From NCBI RefSeq assembly GCF_014055005.1, contig NZ_CP059570.1:124001-188000 (forward strand): a stretch of 64,000 bases of DNA. Direction: 5' to 3'. Numbering within the stretch: position 1 is the stretch's first letter; every line of letters begins with the position of its first letter. This stretch comes from Neisseria dentiae (GTDB lineage Bacteria > Pseudomonadota > Gammaproteobacteria > Burkholderiales > Neisseriaceae). Shown in pieces: positions 53,292-61,839 of the stretch. A model generated the notes under the pieces. The model made no database searches. It had not been told where the DNA came from and saw only the letters and a program-made list of their open reading frames with translations. Both the position numbers and the translations under genes were made by a program.

Positions 53292-54278
53292 GCCGCCCAA
53301 GCTTCCCGCAAACACTTTCTTTTTCTTCCAAAACGCCCGCGCCGCCTTGGGTTTGAGCGTGAGACTGCCTCCCTTTTCACCGTCGGTGGCGATGGTGAGG
53401 CCGTTCAGACGGCCTTGCTGCAAAGCCTGCCACAGCGGGGCGAACCAGCGCTGCTCCCAGCTTTCCAAAATATCTTTATATGCCCACGCATCGTCGGTGT
53501 GCAGGGTAACGGCCAAGTCGTCTAAAAACAGCAGGCCGTCTGAAACGGGGCGGCCGTGTTCGCGCACCATTTCCAGCCAAGCGTTGAAATCATAAGGCGC
53601 ATCGGTGCGGCTGCCCGGATAAAACTGCGCCCACGGGCTGCTGCTGCCCAGAAACGGTGCACCGCTTTGGCCGCCCGCCATATCCCGCCACAGCCACACG
53701 CCGTTAATGGCAGGTGCCCGCGCGGCGGCGCGTTCGGCATTGAGCGGGTGGGCGTGCAGCCACATTTGGATTTCGGTTTGCTTTTGCAGCCATGCGCGGT
53801 TGCCGCCGCCTTCGGCGCGGATTGAGCCGTCGATTCTGCCGAGCACGTCTAAAACCGGTGCAGCCTGCCAGTTTGGCTGTTCAGGCAGGAGGGCCAGCCA
53901 CAAATCGGGGCGCAGCGGGCTGAAGTGCCAGCCGTCGTCTTGCAGAAAACCGTTCAGGCCGCCGCAGAGCGTTTCGGCTTCGTGCGCTTCAATCTGAATA
54001 TCGCTGCCGCCGAGCATATCCATATGGTGCATTCCCATCTGCTGCCAAACCGGGCTGGCGAACACCGCCGCACGGTTTGGGCTTATGCCTAAAGCCGATT
54101 TGGCGTTTTCCAGCAGGCTGCCGCGCCACAAAAAACGGCCGTAAAATTCAGACGGCCGCGCAGGTGTTGCAGTATGCACACCGAAACGCATCATTTTATT
54201 GAGCGAGGGCAAAACGGTTTCGGGCAGGGCGGCGGAAGTGTTGCGGTTCAGGGCCGGGAGGGCTAAAGTAAGATACAT
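53289..54278 (-). CDS. Phosphoglycerate-mutase-like conserved protein
   Basis: 329 residues from the ATG at 54278 (an upstream in-frame ATG adds 11). Resembles the beta-proteobacterial family annotated as cofactor-independent phosphoglycerate mutase or RpfE-type regulatory protein. It starts YLTLALPALNRNTS..LPSLNKMMRFG. The middle contains HMDMLGGSDIQIEAHEAETLCGGLNGFL, and the second half contains EIQMWLHAHPLNAERAAARAPAINGVWLW. Enzyme activity is unproven; catalytic phosphatase-superfamily residues are not obvious. A DUS is read as SDGLL. Confidence 0.65.
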   Translation of the reverse strand: MYLTLALPALNRNTSAALPETVLPSLNKMMRFGVHTATPARPSEFYGRFLWRGSLLENAKSALGISPNRAAVFASPVWQQMGMHHMDMLGGSDIQIEAHEAETLCGGLNGFLQDDGWHFSPLRPDLWLALLPEQPNWQAAPVLDVLGRIDGSIRAEGGGNRAWLQKQTEIQMWLHAHPLNAERAAARAPAINGVWLWRDMAGGQSGAPFLGSSSPWAQFYPGSRTDAPYDFNAWLEMVREHGRPVSDGLLFLDDLAVTLHTDDAWAYKDILESWEQRWFAPLWQALQQGRLNGLTIATDGEKGGSLTLKPKAARAFWKKKKVFAGSLGG

Positions 54279-54485
54279 GGGAGGATATGTGCAGGTGAAA
54301 AAACTGTACATATTTTACGCTATTGTGCGGATTTTTCACGCAGCGAAACTTCCCCTTAAAGCAGGGGAAGCGGTTTTGTGGTACACTTTGGTCAGAACCG
54401 AAAAGATATAAATTTTGTGAAAATCAACGCAGTAGCAGAATAATGGCGGAAAATCCCGCCGCACAAGCAAGATAAGAGGCCTGAT

Positions 54486-56906
54486 ATGACAAAGCCCCTA
54501 AGTATGTTTTTAAAATCGTTGGCGCAAAGCGACGAGGCAAAGGCAGAATCTGCCGCGCCCGTTGCACGCCCTGTCGAACCCGAACCCGTTCAGCGTGCAC
54601 ACACCGAACCGGAGCGCATTATTGCGCCCGTTGAAAGCGCCGCCGTGCCTGAGCGCGCACCGGAAACGGCAGCCGCCCTGTTTGAGGATTCGTCCGACTT
54701 GGTCAGCCCGGTAGTGGAGCCTGCGCTGTTGGCCGCCGAGCCGATGATGACCACGCCGTTTGCAATGAAATCGGTACCGGTTGAGCCTGTGTTGGTGAAA
54801 CCCGTGGCCGCCCGTCATGAAGAAGCTGCCGAAGATCCTGCCGCACAAGCCGCACCGGAAGTTGCCGTTGCGGCTGCCACGGCTGCCAAAAAAATGGTGG
54901 CGACGGCGAAAATCACCGCCAACAAACCTTTGTCGGGCTTGTTCAAACCCGCCATCAATGTGAAACCTTCGCTGTTTATCAAGCAGAAGCCGTCTGCCGA
55001 ACACGAAACCGTTGCGGCGGCAGAAGCCGATAATGCAGCCGAACAAACCGTTCAGACGGCCTTTGAAACGGCAGATATCGCCGAAGCCGTTGTAGAAACA
55101 AATGCGCCGGTTGTTGAAACCGTTACGGCAGAAACGGAGCAAACCGCTGTTGCTTCCGTTGCGGAAACTGAAGAACAGCCTGCTGTTGCCGCGTTTGAAG
55201 CGGTAGAGCCTGAAGCGGTTGAAACTGTTGCAGCAGAAGCAGAACAAGCTGCGGCTGCTTGCGTTGCGGAAGCCGAAGAACAGCCTGCTGTTGCCGCGCT
55301 TGAAGTAGTGCGGCCCGAAGCGGTGCAAACTGTTGCAGAATCCGAAGCCCTTTCTGTTTCGGAGCGTGCGGCAGAAAAACTGGCCGTTGCCGCTGCCGCT
55401 TATGCGGCAGGCCAAGAGGCAGCTGCCGGTGCGCCGCGCGGCAAGATTGCTTTGCCGAAACTGCCGAAAATTTCCATGCCCAAAATCAGCGTACCCAAGA
55501 TTTCGGTGCCGAAAGTTACCCAATCCCAGGCGGCGGCATTTAAAACTGCAGTCAAACCCATCCGTGCGGCAGTATCGGCTATTTCCGGCGTGCCTGCCGT
55601 GGCGGCGGTGGGTCGTTTTTGGCAAAACAAACCTGTCCGCTGGTCGATTTTGGGCGTGCTGCTGCCCGTTTCCGGCGTGGTGGCCGCATATGCCGTAACC
55701 GATCCGCAGCCCCAGCCGGAGCTTTACCGCACGGAGCGGGTGATGGAAGAGTTGCCGGCCGTTTATGTGGAAAGCGGCACGTTCCAAGGCAGTTATTGGG
55801 CGCAGGAAGCAGTGGAGCCGGGCGATTCGCTCACCGACGTATTGCAGCGCATGGGCGTTTCGGACGAGGAAATCCGCGAAGTGCTGGCGCGCAATTCGGT
55901 TGACCGCAGCATGATCCAGCTGCGTGCCGGCCAATCGGTAAACGTGCGCTTCGATGCTTCGGGCAATATCACCGACGTACAGTTCTTTAACGACGACGAC
56001 AACGGTTTCCGCGACTTGGTGGCTTTGGAAAAAGTAAACGGCAAATGGCGTACTTCCACCTCCGCCGTCGAAATGGAAACCATGCCCACCCTGCGTGCCG
56101 TACAAGTGCGTACTTCTGCGCGCGGTGCGATGGCGCAGGCCGGCGTGCCGGTTGAAGTGCGGGAGTCTCTGAACGAGATTTTCAACGATATCGTTAATGT
56201 AGACGAACTCACCAGCGGTGATTCCATTCGCCTGCTGTATAACAGTATGTATTTCCGCGGTCAGGAAATGGCAACCGGCGATATTTTGGCTGCCGAAGTG
56301 GTGAAAGGCGGTAAGACCTATCAGGCTTATTATTACAGCCAGGGTAAGGGCGACGAAGAGAGCGGCAGCTATTACGACCAAAACGGCAAATCGCTGCGTT
56401 TGCACGAAGGTTTCAATGTGAAGCCGGTTGACTATATGCGCGTTTCATCCCCCTACGGTGTGCGCATCCACCCCGTTTTACGCACCGTGAAAATGCACAC
56501 GGGTATCGACTATGCCGCACCCACAGGCACGCCCATCCGCGCTACTGCCGACGGTGTGCTGACGTTTAAAGGCTGGCAGGGCGGTTACGGCAATACCGTG
56601 ATTCTGCAACACAGCAACGGTATCGAAACCCTGTATGCCCATATGAGCGCATTCTCATCGGCCGGCGGCCAGGTTAAAGCCGGTGAGGTTATCGGTTATG
56701 TGGGCAGCACCGGCCGCTCGACCGGCCCGCACCTGCACTATGAAGTACGTAAAAACGGCCAGCATATGAACCCGACGGCCATTGCCCTGCCGACGCCGAA
56801 ACTCACACCCACCAACATGGCCGAGTTCCGCAGGCAGCAACAGGCGCATACCGCAACCATGGCTGCGGTGCGCAATCTGCCGGTAACGGTAACACAGTTG
56901 GATTGA
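54486..56906 (+). CDS. M23 peptidoglycan endopeptidase (Mpg-like) with long repetitive N-terminus
   Basis: 806 residues. Residues 1-380 are low-complexity Ala/Glu/Val/Pro sequence without a signal peptide, including a tandem 35-residue repeat and a LPKLPKISMPKISVPK stretch. One membrane helix (about 385-403, GVLLPVSGVVAAYAV) then a periplasmic region: OapA/LysM-like VEPGDSLTDVLQRMGVSD (about 440-500) and an M23 domain with HTGIDYA and PHLHYE zinc motifs (about 671 and 747). The last 420 residues correspond to neisserial Mpg, a DD-endopeptidase/carboxypeptidase linked to pilus assembly. The extension would be cytoplasmic. ATG at 54486 follows AAGATAAGAGG. Confidence 0.88.
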   Translation: MTKPLSMFLKSLAQSDEAKAESAAPVARPVEPEPVQRAHTEPERIIAPVESAAVPERAPETAAALFEDSSDLVSPVVEPALLAAEPMMTTPFAMKSVPVEPVLVKPVAARHEEAAEDPAAQAAPEVAVAAATAAKKMVATAKITANKPLSGLFKPAINVKPSLFIKQKPSAEHETVAAAEADNAAEQTVQTAFETADIAEAVVETNAPVVETVTAETEQTAVASVAETEEQPAVAAFEAVEPEAVETVAAEAEQAAAACVAEAEEQPAVAALEVVRPEAVQTVAESEALSVSERAAEKLAVAAAAYAAGQEAAAGAPRGKIALPKLPKISMPKISVPKISVPKVTQSQAAAFKTAVKPIRAAVSAISGVPAVAAVGRFWQNKPVRWSILGVLLPVSGVVAAYAVTDPQPQPELYRTERVMEELPAVYVESGTFQGSYWAQEAVEPGDSLTDVLQRMGVSDEEIREVLARNSVDRSMIQLRAGQSVNVRFDASGNITDVQFFNDDDNGFRDLVALEKVNGKWRTSTSAVEMETMPTLRAVQVRTSARGAMAQAGVPVEVRESLNEIFNDIVNVDELTSGDSIRLLYNSMYFRGQEMATGDILAAEVVKGGKTYQAYYYSQGKGDEESGSYYDQNGKSLRLHEGFNVKPVDYMRVSSPYGVRIHPVLRTVKMHTGIDYAAPTGTPIRATADGVLTFKGWQGGYGNTVILQHSNGIETLYAHMSAFSSAGGQVKAGEVIGYVGSTGRSTGPHLHYEVRKNGQHMNPTAIALPTPKLTPTNMAEFRRQQQAHTATMAAVRNLPVTVTQLD
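55113..55322 (+). repeat. Tandem 105-bp coding repeat in the M23 gene
   Basis: Units 55113-55217 and 55218-55322, both beginning GTTGAAAC and ending GAAGCG, encode ETVTAETEQ..EEQPAVAA and ETVAAEAEQ..EEQPAVAA. A partial third unit follows. Length is a multiple of three, so copy-number change would keep the frame. Confidence 0.8.
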
Positions 56907-56919
56907 TGTTTGCTTAGAG

Positions 56920-56948
56920 AAAACCGCCTATTGTATGGGCGGTTTTTT
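56920..56948 (+). terminator. Terminator of the M23 gene
   Basis: AAAACCGCC, 9-base loop, GGCGGTTTT then TT. Confidence 0.88.
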
Positions 56949-56961
56949 ATATGATGAGTTT

Positions 56962-57240
56962 TCTAGATAGTGTATTCACAATATTTTCAAGCACATCTTG
57001 CGGTGAATCTTTGGTGGGATAAGGGTGCTATCCTCAGAACAGCTACCAAATTCCCGATCGCATCAATACCATAGGCCTTATTGGCCAACAGCTTGTCGGC
57101 TGCCGTATTTACAACCAGCGCTTCGACAAATAGACAATCTACCGCACTGCCTTCGCTCATTACCGCCTTTAGCTCCTGCCGCATGGGGATAAACTTTGAT
57201 GTGGGTGGCATCAATCATCAACCACCCTCTCTATATATCT
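56962..57240 (-). pseudogene. IS5-family (IS427-type) remnant, third copy
   Basis: TAGATAGTGTATTCACAATATTTTCAAGCACATC end as in the copies at 27345 and 39165. Minus-strand coding traces include SEGSAVDCLFVEALVVNTAADKLLANKAYG and a MIDATHIKV-type start near 57225. Truncated. Confidence 0.6.
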
Positions 57241-57243
57241 TTA

Positions 57244-57987
57244 GGGGCTTAGGAAGCAAAATTAGCCCAAGGGTCGATTTCGCAGTATTTTAAGCAAGAC
57301 TTAATACAGATCATCATGCCTGTGATTGAAGCGAAATTCGGTTTCCTTTAAGTGTAAATAAAAAGTCTGTTTCGGTACACCGTTAAATTTAACCAAGCGG
57401 TTTTTAGCATAACCCCAAAACGATTCGATGCCGTTAATGTGTTGCACACCCCGGGCAAACTCGTCTGCACCATGATGTACCCTGAGGTGCTTTTCATAGC
57501 CCATATCAACCAAGCCATGATAGCCGCGCCAGCCGTCGGTATTGATGATACTTTCAACAGCAACCCGCCCTCGAATAACCTGTTGCAGTGTAGCTTTCGA
57601 GGTATCCGGCACGATTTCGGTATAGACTTTGTCGTCCCGTTTTAAGATGCCGAAAACAATGGTTTTGCCTCCCGCTCCTCGCCCGCGTTTACCGCGAATG
57701 CGTTTGGAGCCGAAGTAGGATTCGTCCAGTTCGACCACACCGGCAAAGGGAGTTTGCCGTTCACATTCAGCGGCCATACGGCAACGCAGTTTGAGAAACA
57801 GATTATTGACACTTCGGGTACTGATGCCGGTGAGTCTGGCGGTATCGGAAGCGGTCAAATCAAGTGCGAAAAGCGCAGGATTTGGCGGAATTTTGATTCG
57901 GTAATTTTGCTGAACTTTTGGTACTTGTTTTTAATAGACATATCAGAAGCTTAGCATCATTTTTGCTGATTTTTCTTCCTAAGCCCC
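57244..57987 (-). mobile_element. IS1595-family element, copy B3
   Basis: 744 bp between GGGGCTTAGGAAGCAAAAT and TTCTTCCTAAGCCCC. Transposase on the minus strand is intact from the TTG at 57858 through ELDESYFGSKRIRGKRGRGAGGKT and HINGIESFWGYAKNRL, but it shares the four-T frameshift of copy B2 upstream. It stops early at TAA (57303), where B2 has AAA, losing about 14 residues. It is inserted at the edge of IS1016-like copy A3. Confidence 0.82.
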
Positions 57988-58682
57988 TACTTTAAAAGCC
58001 TCCAAAGTTCGTGACTCAGTTCATCAGAGTTTCGGTCCCATCGCCATTCGCATTCCTTCAGGTGTAAATCAAAGTTTTTGGTTAGGCCGTTGAATTTGGC
58101 GAGCCTTCGTTTGGTAAAACTCCAGAAGCTTTCAATACCATTGATGTGCCTGGTATCATCTGCAAACTCATTTTGTCCGTGATTAACGCGCAAATGTTTA
58201 GAGTAGCCGACATCGACCAAGCCGCTATAACCGCGCCAGCTATCAGAATAAATAACGCTCTCCAGAGAGACCTTTCCCAATATAACAGATTGAAGTGTTT
58301 GCTTTTTACAATCAGAAACGATTTCGGTATAAACTCTGCAGTCTCTTTCGAAAATACCAAAGACGGGTTGTTAAAGCGTTCCTCTGCCACACTTTAACTT
58401 GCCATGGAAACCGCTCTGCCGTTTGGCACCAAAATAGCTTTCATTAACCTCTATGCTGCCGTATAACGGGTCTTTTTGCTCGCTTTGGTAGCGGTATATT
58501 TCGTGCCTGAAAATGCTATACCAGTAGTTGATGGTATTGCGGTTGAAGCCTGTCAGCAAAGCGGTTTTTGAGGCTTCTATATCGACACAAAAATGCTTGA
58601 TGATTTTTTGAGCTGATAGTCACTTAACTTGGTGTTATATTTCATTTTTCTAGTCTAACAGAGCTATTCTGCTAGTCTAGAG
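57988..58682 (-). mobile_element. IS1016-like element, copy A3, truncated by B3
   Basis: Right repeat CTGCTAGTCTAGAG ends at 58682; the left end is missing where B3 abuts. Transposase on the minus strand has six A in the codon-14 run and the same in-frame TAA after GRGTL as A1 and A2. The last third (SLESVIYSDSWRGYSGLVDVGYSKHLRVNHG to ELWRLLK) is intact. Confidence 0.82.
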
Positions 58683-58801
58683 TCTTAAGAGATATCTCTA
58701 CTTAAGGTGTTATTCGTGTTGTCTGAAACATTGTGATGCACACATAAAACACCGTATAATCCGAAGATTAAACCAAACACCAAACCACCACGGAGCAAGG
58801 C

Positions 58802-59452
58802 ATGAACTTTGAGCAAGCACGTTTCAATATGGTAGAACAACAAATCCGCCCCTGGGATGTGTTGGATTTCGATGTTTTAGACGCACTGGCCGAAGTGCCG
58901 CGCGAACGTTTTGTGGGCGAAGCGCAGCAGGCTTACGCTTATGCCGACATAACGCTGCCGCTGCCTAACGGCGGCAGTATGCTGGAGCCGAAAATCGTTG
59001 CCCGCCTGATTCAGGGTTTGGCGCTGAAAGCGGGCGAGCGCGTGTTGGAAGTCGGCACCGGCTCGGGTTATGCCACCGCGCTGCTGCACAAACTGGGCGG
59101 CAGCGTAACCACGGTTGATATTGATGCCGCGCAACAGCAGCGCGCCCAAAGCGTGCTTAACGAGCTTGGTTTCGACAACGTGGTCTATCAAACCGGCGAC
59201 GGTTTGGCGGGTGTTTCGGAAAGCGCCCCGTTCGATGCCATCTATATCGGCGGCGCCGTTCCCGCCGTGCCCGAAGCCCTGAAAAACCAATTGAAAAACG
59301 GCGGCCGCATGGTGGTGGTGGCGGGCAGCGCACCCGTTCAGCGTGCCCTGCTGATAACCCGCCGCGGCGAAGGCTTTACCGAACACACGCTGTTCGACAC
59401 CTATATCCCTTATCTGAATGCCCCCGCCGCCGCCGGCAAATTCCAGTTTTAA
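58802..59452 (+). CDS. pcm: Protein-L-isoaspartate O-methyltransferase
   Basis: 216 residues. SAM-dependent repair of isoaspartyl residues. SAM motif VLEVGTGSGYATALL at about 82-96, acidic residue in TTVDIDA, N-terminal MVEQQIRPWDVLD. ATG at 58802 after GGAGCAAGGC. First of four plus-strand genes ending at greB. Confidence 0.93.
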   Translation: MNFEQARFNMVEQQIRPWDVLDFDVLDALAEVPRERFVGEAQQAYAYADITLPLPNGGSMLEPKIVARLIQGLALKAGERVLEVGTGSGYATALLHKLGGSVTTVDIDAAQQQRAQSVLNELGFDNVVYQTGDGLAGVSESAPFDAIYIGGAVPAVPEALKNQLKNGGRMVVVAGSAPVQRALLITRRGEGFTEHTLFDTYIPYLNAPAAAGKFQF

Positions 59453-59510
59453 CAACAAACAGGCCAAACCTTCCGCACGGCCGGCCCGCATAAGAAACGC
59501 CCTAAAGCTT

Positions 59511-59541
59511 GAGGCCGTCTGAACGCATTTCAGACGGCCTC
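59511..59541 (+). terminator. DUS-pair terminator after pcm
   Basis: GAGGCCGTCTGAA, 5 bases, TTCAGACGGCCTC. Confidence 0.75.
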
Positions 59542-59564
59542 GCACACACTCAAACACACCCATT

Positions 59565-59885
59565 ATGATTCCGCAGATCACCCCACAACAATTGCAGCAA
59601 TGGCTTGCCGAAGGCAAACCGCTCACCCTGCTCGACGTGCGCACCGACGAAGAAGTCGCCTTTTGCGCGCTGCCCGGCCATGTGCATATTCCGATGAACC
59701 TGATTCCGCTGCGCCACAACGAGCTGCCCGACGAAGGCCCGATTGTGGTGTATTGCCACCATGGCGTGCGCAGCCTGCACACGGCTATGTATCTGGCCGA
59801 CGCAGGTTTCGACGAACTGTATAACCTGCAAGGCGGCATCGACGCCTGGTCGTTGCAGGCCGACGCTACCGTGCCGAGATATTGA
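59565..59885 (+). CDS. Rhodanese-domain sulfurtransferase (GlpE-like)
   Basis: 106 residues, a single rhodanese domain. The active-site loop CHHGVRS (Cys about 64) accepts sulfane sulfur; LLDVRTDEEVAFCALPGHVHIPMN is the CH2A region. ATG at 59565, 23 bases after the preceding terminator. Physiological donor and acceptor unknown. Confidence 0.9.
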   Translation: MIPQITPQQLQQWLAEGKPLTLLDVRTDEEVAFCALPGHVHIPMNLIPLRHNELPDEGPIVVYCHHGVRSLHTAMYLADAGFDELYNLQGGIDAWSLQADATVPRY

Positions 59886-59973
59886 CGGGCCGGGTTGCCC
59901 CTAATCGTAAATCTGCCGCCAAACGCGCAAGATTGCAGTATCATGCGCGTTTTCTACATTTCCGATTGAAATC

Positions 59974-60546
59974 ATGAACTTTGAAACACTTATCAGCATC
60001 GCGCTCGGCATCGGCCTGGCGGCCAGCTCGGGCTTTCGCGTTTTTCTGCCTTTGTTTGCCCTGAGCGTGTCGGCTTATTTCGGTATGTGGCCGTTGAACG
60101 AAAGCTGGCAGTGGCTGGGCAGCACCAATGCGCTGATTATTCTCGGCATCGCCACCATCACCGAATCGCTGGCCTACTTAGTGCCGTTTATCGACAATCT
60201 GCTCGACACGCTCGCCGTACCGTTGGCCGGCTTGGCGGGTACGGCCGTGGTGGCCTCGACCGCCGCCGATTTAAGCCCCGCCGTAACGTGGGCGCTGGCG
60301 ATTATCGCAGGCGGCGGCGCAGCGGCGGCCATCAAAGGCGTGAACGCCACCACGCGCGCAGCCAGCACCGCCGCCACGGGCGGCACGGCCAACCCTGTGT
60401 TTTCGGTTTTGGAAACCGGCACGGCGGTGGTGATGACGCTGCTCAGCCTGTTTCTGCCGGTTTTGGCCGTGTTCGTGGTGGTGTTTGTGGCTGTGTGGCT
60501 ATACCGAAAATATGCGGCTTATCAGCGCGGCAGGGCGCAGGCATAG
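59974..60546 (+). CDS. DUF4126-family membrane protein
   Basis: 190 residues with about five hydrophobic segments. GIGLAASSGFRVFLPLF near the N-terminus and the Gly/Ala-rich GGGAAAAIKGVNATTRAASTAATGGTANP in the middle are characteristic of DUF4126. No known function. Confidence 0.82.
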   Translation: MNFETLISIALGIGLAASSGFRVFLPLFALSVSAYFGMWPLNESWQWLGSTNALIILGIATITESLAYLVPFIDNLLDTLAVPLAGLAGTAVVASTAADLSPAVTWALAIIAGGGAAAAIKGVNATTRAASTAATGGTANPVFSVLETGTAVVMTLLSLFLPVLAVFVVVFVAVWLYRKYAAYQRGRAQA

Positions 60547-60627
60547 CGGCAACCGGTATTTTGGCCGTCTGAAAAAAGCGCGGCAATCGGTTAAAATGCA
60601 CCTTTGCACATTTCAGACGGCATCAAC

Positions 60628-61119
60628 ATGAGCGGCAACACCCCCAACTACATCACCCCCGCAGGCTGGCAGGCTTTGAAAGACGAGCTGTACGGCCTGG
60701 TTAACAAAGAACGCCCCGAAATCGTTCAGATTGTGAACTGGGCGGCAGGCAACGGCGACCGCAGCGAAAACGGCGACTATCTCTACGGCAAACGCCGTAT
60801 GCGCGAAATCGACCGCCGCATCCGTTTTTTAACCAAGCGTTTGGAAGCGGCGCAGGTGGTCGACCCCGAAACCCGCGAAGCCACCGACCAAGTGTTTTTC
60901 GGCGCCACGGTAGAACTTTTGCGCGGCGACGGCAGCGAACAGGTGGTGAAAATCGTCGGCATCGACGAAATCGACACGGCCAAAAACAAAATTTCATGGA
61001 TTTCGCCGCTGGCACGCTGCCTGATTAAAGCGCGCGAAGGAGACGAAGTGGTGCTGAACGGGCCGGAGGGCAGGGAAGTGATTGAGATTTTGTCGGTGGC
61101 GTATGTACGGATTGAGTGA
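60628..61119 (+). CDS. greB: Transcription elongation factor GreB
   Basis: 163 residues. N-terminal antiparallel coiled coil with the catalytic tip region GDRSENGDYLYGKRRMREIDRRI, and a C-terminal FKBP-like domain (KISWISPLARCLIKAREGDEV). The YGKRRMREID wording separates GreB from GreA. Rescues backtracked RNA polymerase. ATG at 60628 chosen; it lies 6 bases after a DUS. Confidence 0.93.
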   Translation: MSGNTPNYITPAGWQALKDELYGLVNKERPEIVQIVNWAAGNGDRSENGDYLYGKRRMREIDRRIRFLTKRLEAAQVVDPETREATDQVFFGATVELLRGDGSEQVVKIVGIDEIDTAKNKISWISPLARCLIKAREGDEVVLNGPEGREVIEILSVAYVRIE

Positions 61120-61149
61120 GTGCGCGGGGACGGAGTTTTGTTGAAATCC

Positions 61150-61780
61150 CAAACTTCTAAGGTCTAGTTGTTGAGGTTGGTCTCATTGCTCACACCCGCA
61201 TGGCAGCGTTTTTGAGTCTTCAATTCGCCAAATCTACCTTCTGGTATATTGGTCGTGTTCGGCGTATCTAATTCCCTGTTTTGTTCAAAAATAAACAGAT
61301 AAGTTAGGTTACATTTTAGGCTGCTATATGCGCTCCTTAATCTTTTGTGGGTATACCATTTTTGTGTGCCGTCTTCATGGAAACTGATTTCATTCAAGTA
61401 TAGTGGATTAAAATAAGAATGCCGAAGTAGGGTAAAACGATTCTTTAGCATATCGCCCAATTGCAAGTTTGAATGCAGTTATTTCATTTCGGAGTTTTTA
61501 TTTGAATTCACTATAGTTTTTATGAGCGTCATACTAATCGTTCAACTATGTTTTAAACTCCGCTTCTTCCAACATAAAATATTGTCCGACAACTTCTTTA
61601 AAGCGTGCGCTGCGTCGGATTCTGGTTTTCGGCTCAGGTAGTGGCGTATAGTTTGCTGCTGGTGGAATTGGCATAGTTGGAAGAGAATATCGGAAAAGAG
61701 TTGGGTGATGTCTTTAAAGCCGTCTGCGGTCATGCTTTGAATACGTATGCTTTTTTCATGACGACGATTAAACCTGCTTC
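61150..61780 (-). pseudogene. Transposase remnant (family E) split by a MITE
   Basis: Minus strand. 61542-61760 encodes TADGFKDITQLFSDILFQLCQFHQQQTIRHYLSRKPES. 61164-61398 encodes QKWYTHKRLRSAYSSLK and NTTNIPEGRFGELKTQKRCHAGVS, the C-terminal part of the same protein. Between them lies the Correia-like element. Family not identified. Confidence 0.6.
61399..61515. repeat. Correia-like MITE inside the transposase remnant
   Basis: 117 bp with 26-bp imperfect terminal inverted repeats, TATAGTGGATTAAAATAAGA and the complement of TATAGTGAATTCAAATAAAA (21 of 26 positions match). The TATAGTGGATTAA end is that of Correia repeat enclosed elements, which insert at TA. Confidence 0.65.
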
Positions 61781-61782
61781 GT

Positions 61783-61839
61783 ACCTTGGGCTAATTTTGC
61801 TTCCTAAGCCCCTAAAGTAAATTTATATAAAGCTGCTAG
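61783..61839. mobile_element. Junction of IS1595-type right end and IS1016-like right end
   Basis: CTTGGGCTAATTTTGCTTCCTAAGCCCC (end of family B) is followed directly by TAAAGTAAATTTATATAAAGCTGCTA (end of the IS1016-like family). The latter is then split by the IS5-family element; its last bases TAGTCTAGAGC reappear at 62651. Confidence 0.75.

Noticed and set aside
54340..54375. CTTCCCCTTAAAGCAGGGGAAG hairpin upstream of the M23 gene
   Set aside because: Only 8 bp, no gene upstream on this strand and no clear promoter for an sRNA; too weak to call.
54510..56405. Minus-strand open frame of 631 codons opposite the M23 gene
   Set aside because: Shadow frame of a recognisable M23 protein, with no family resemblance of its own.
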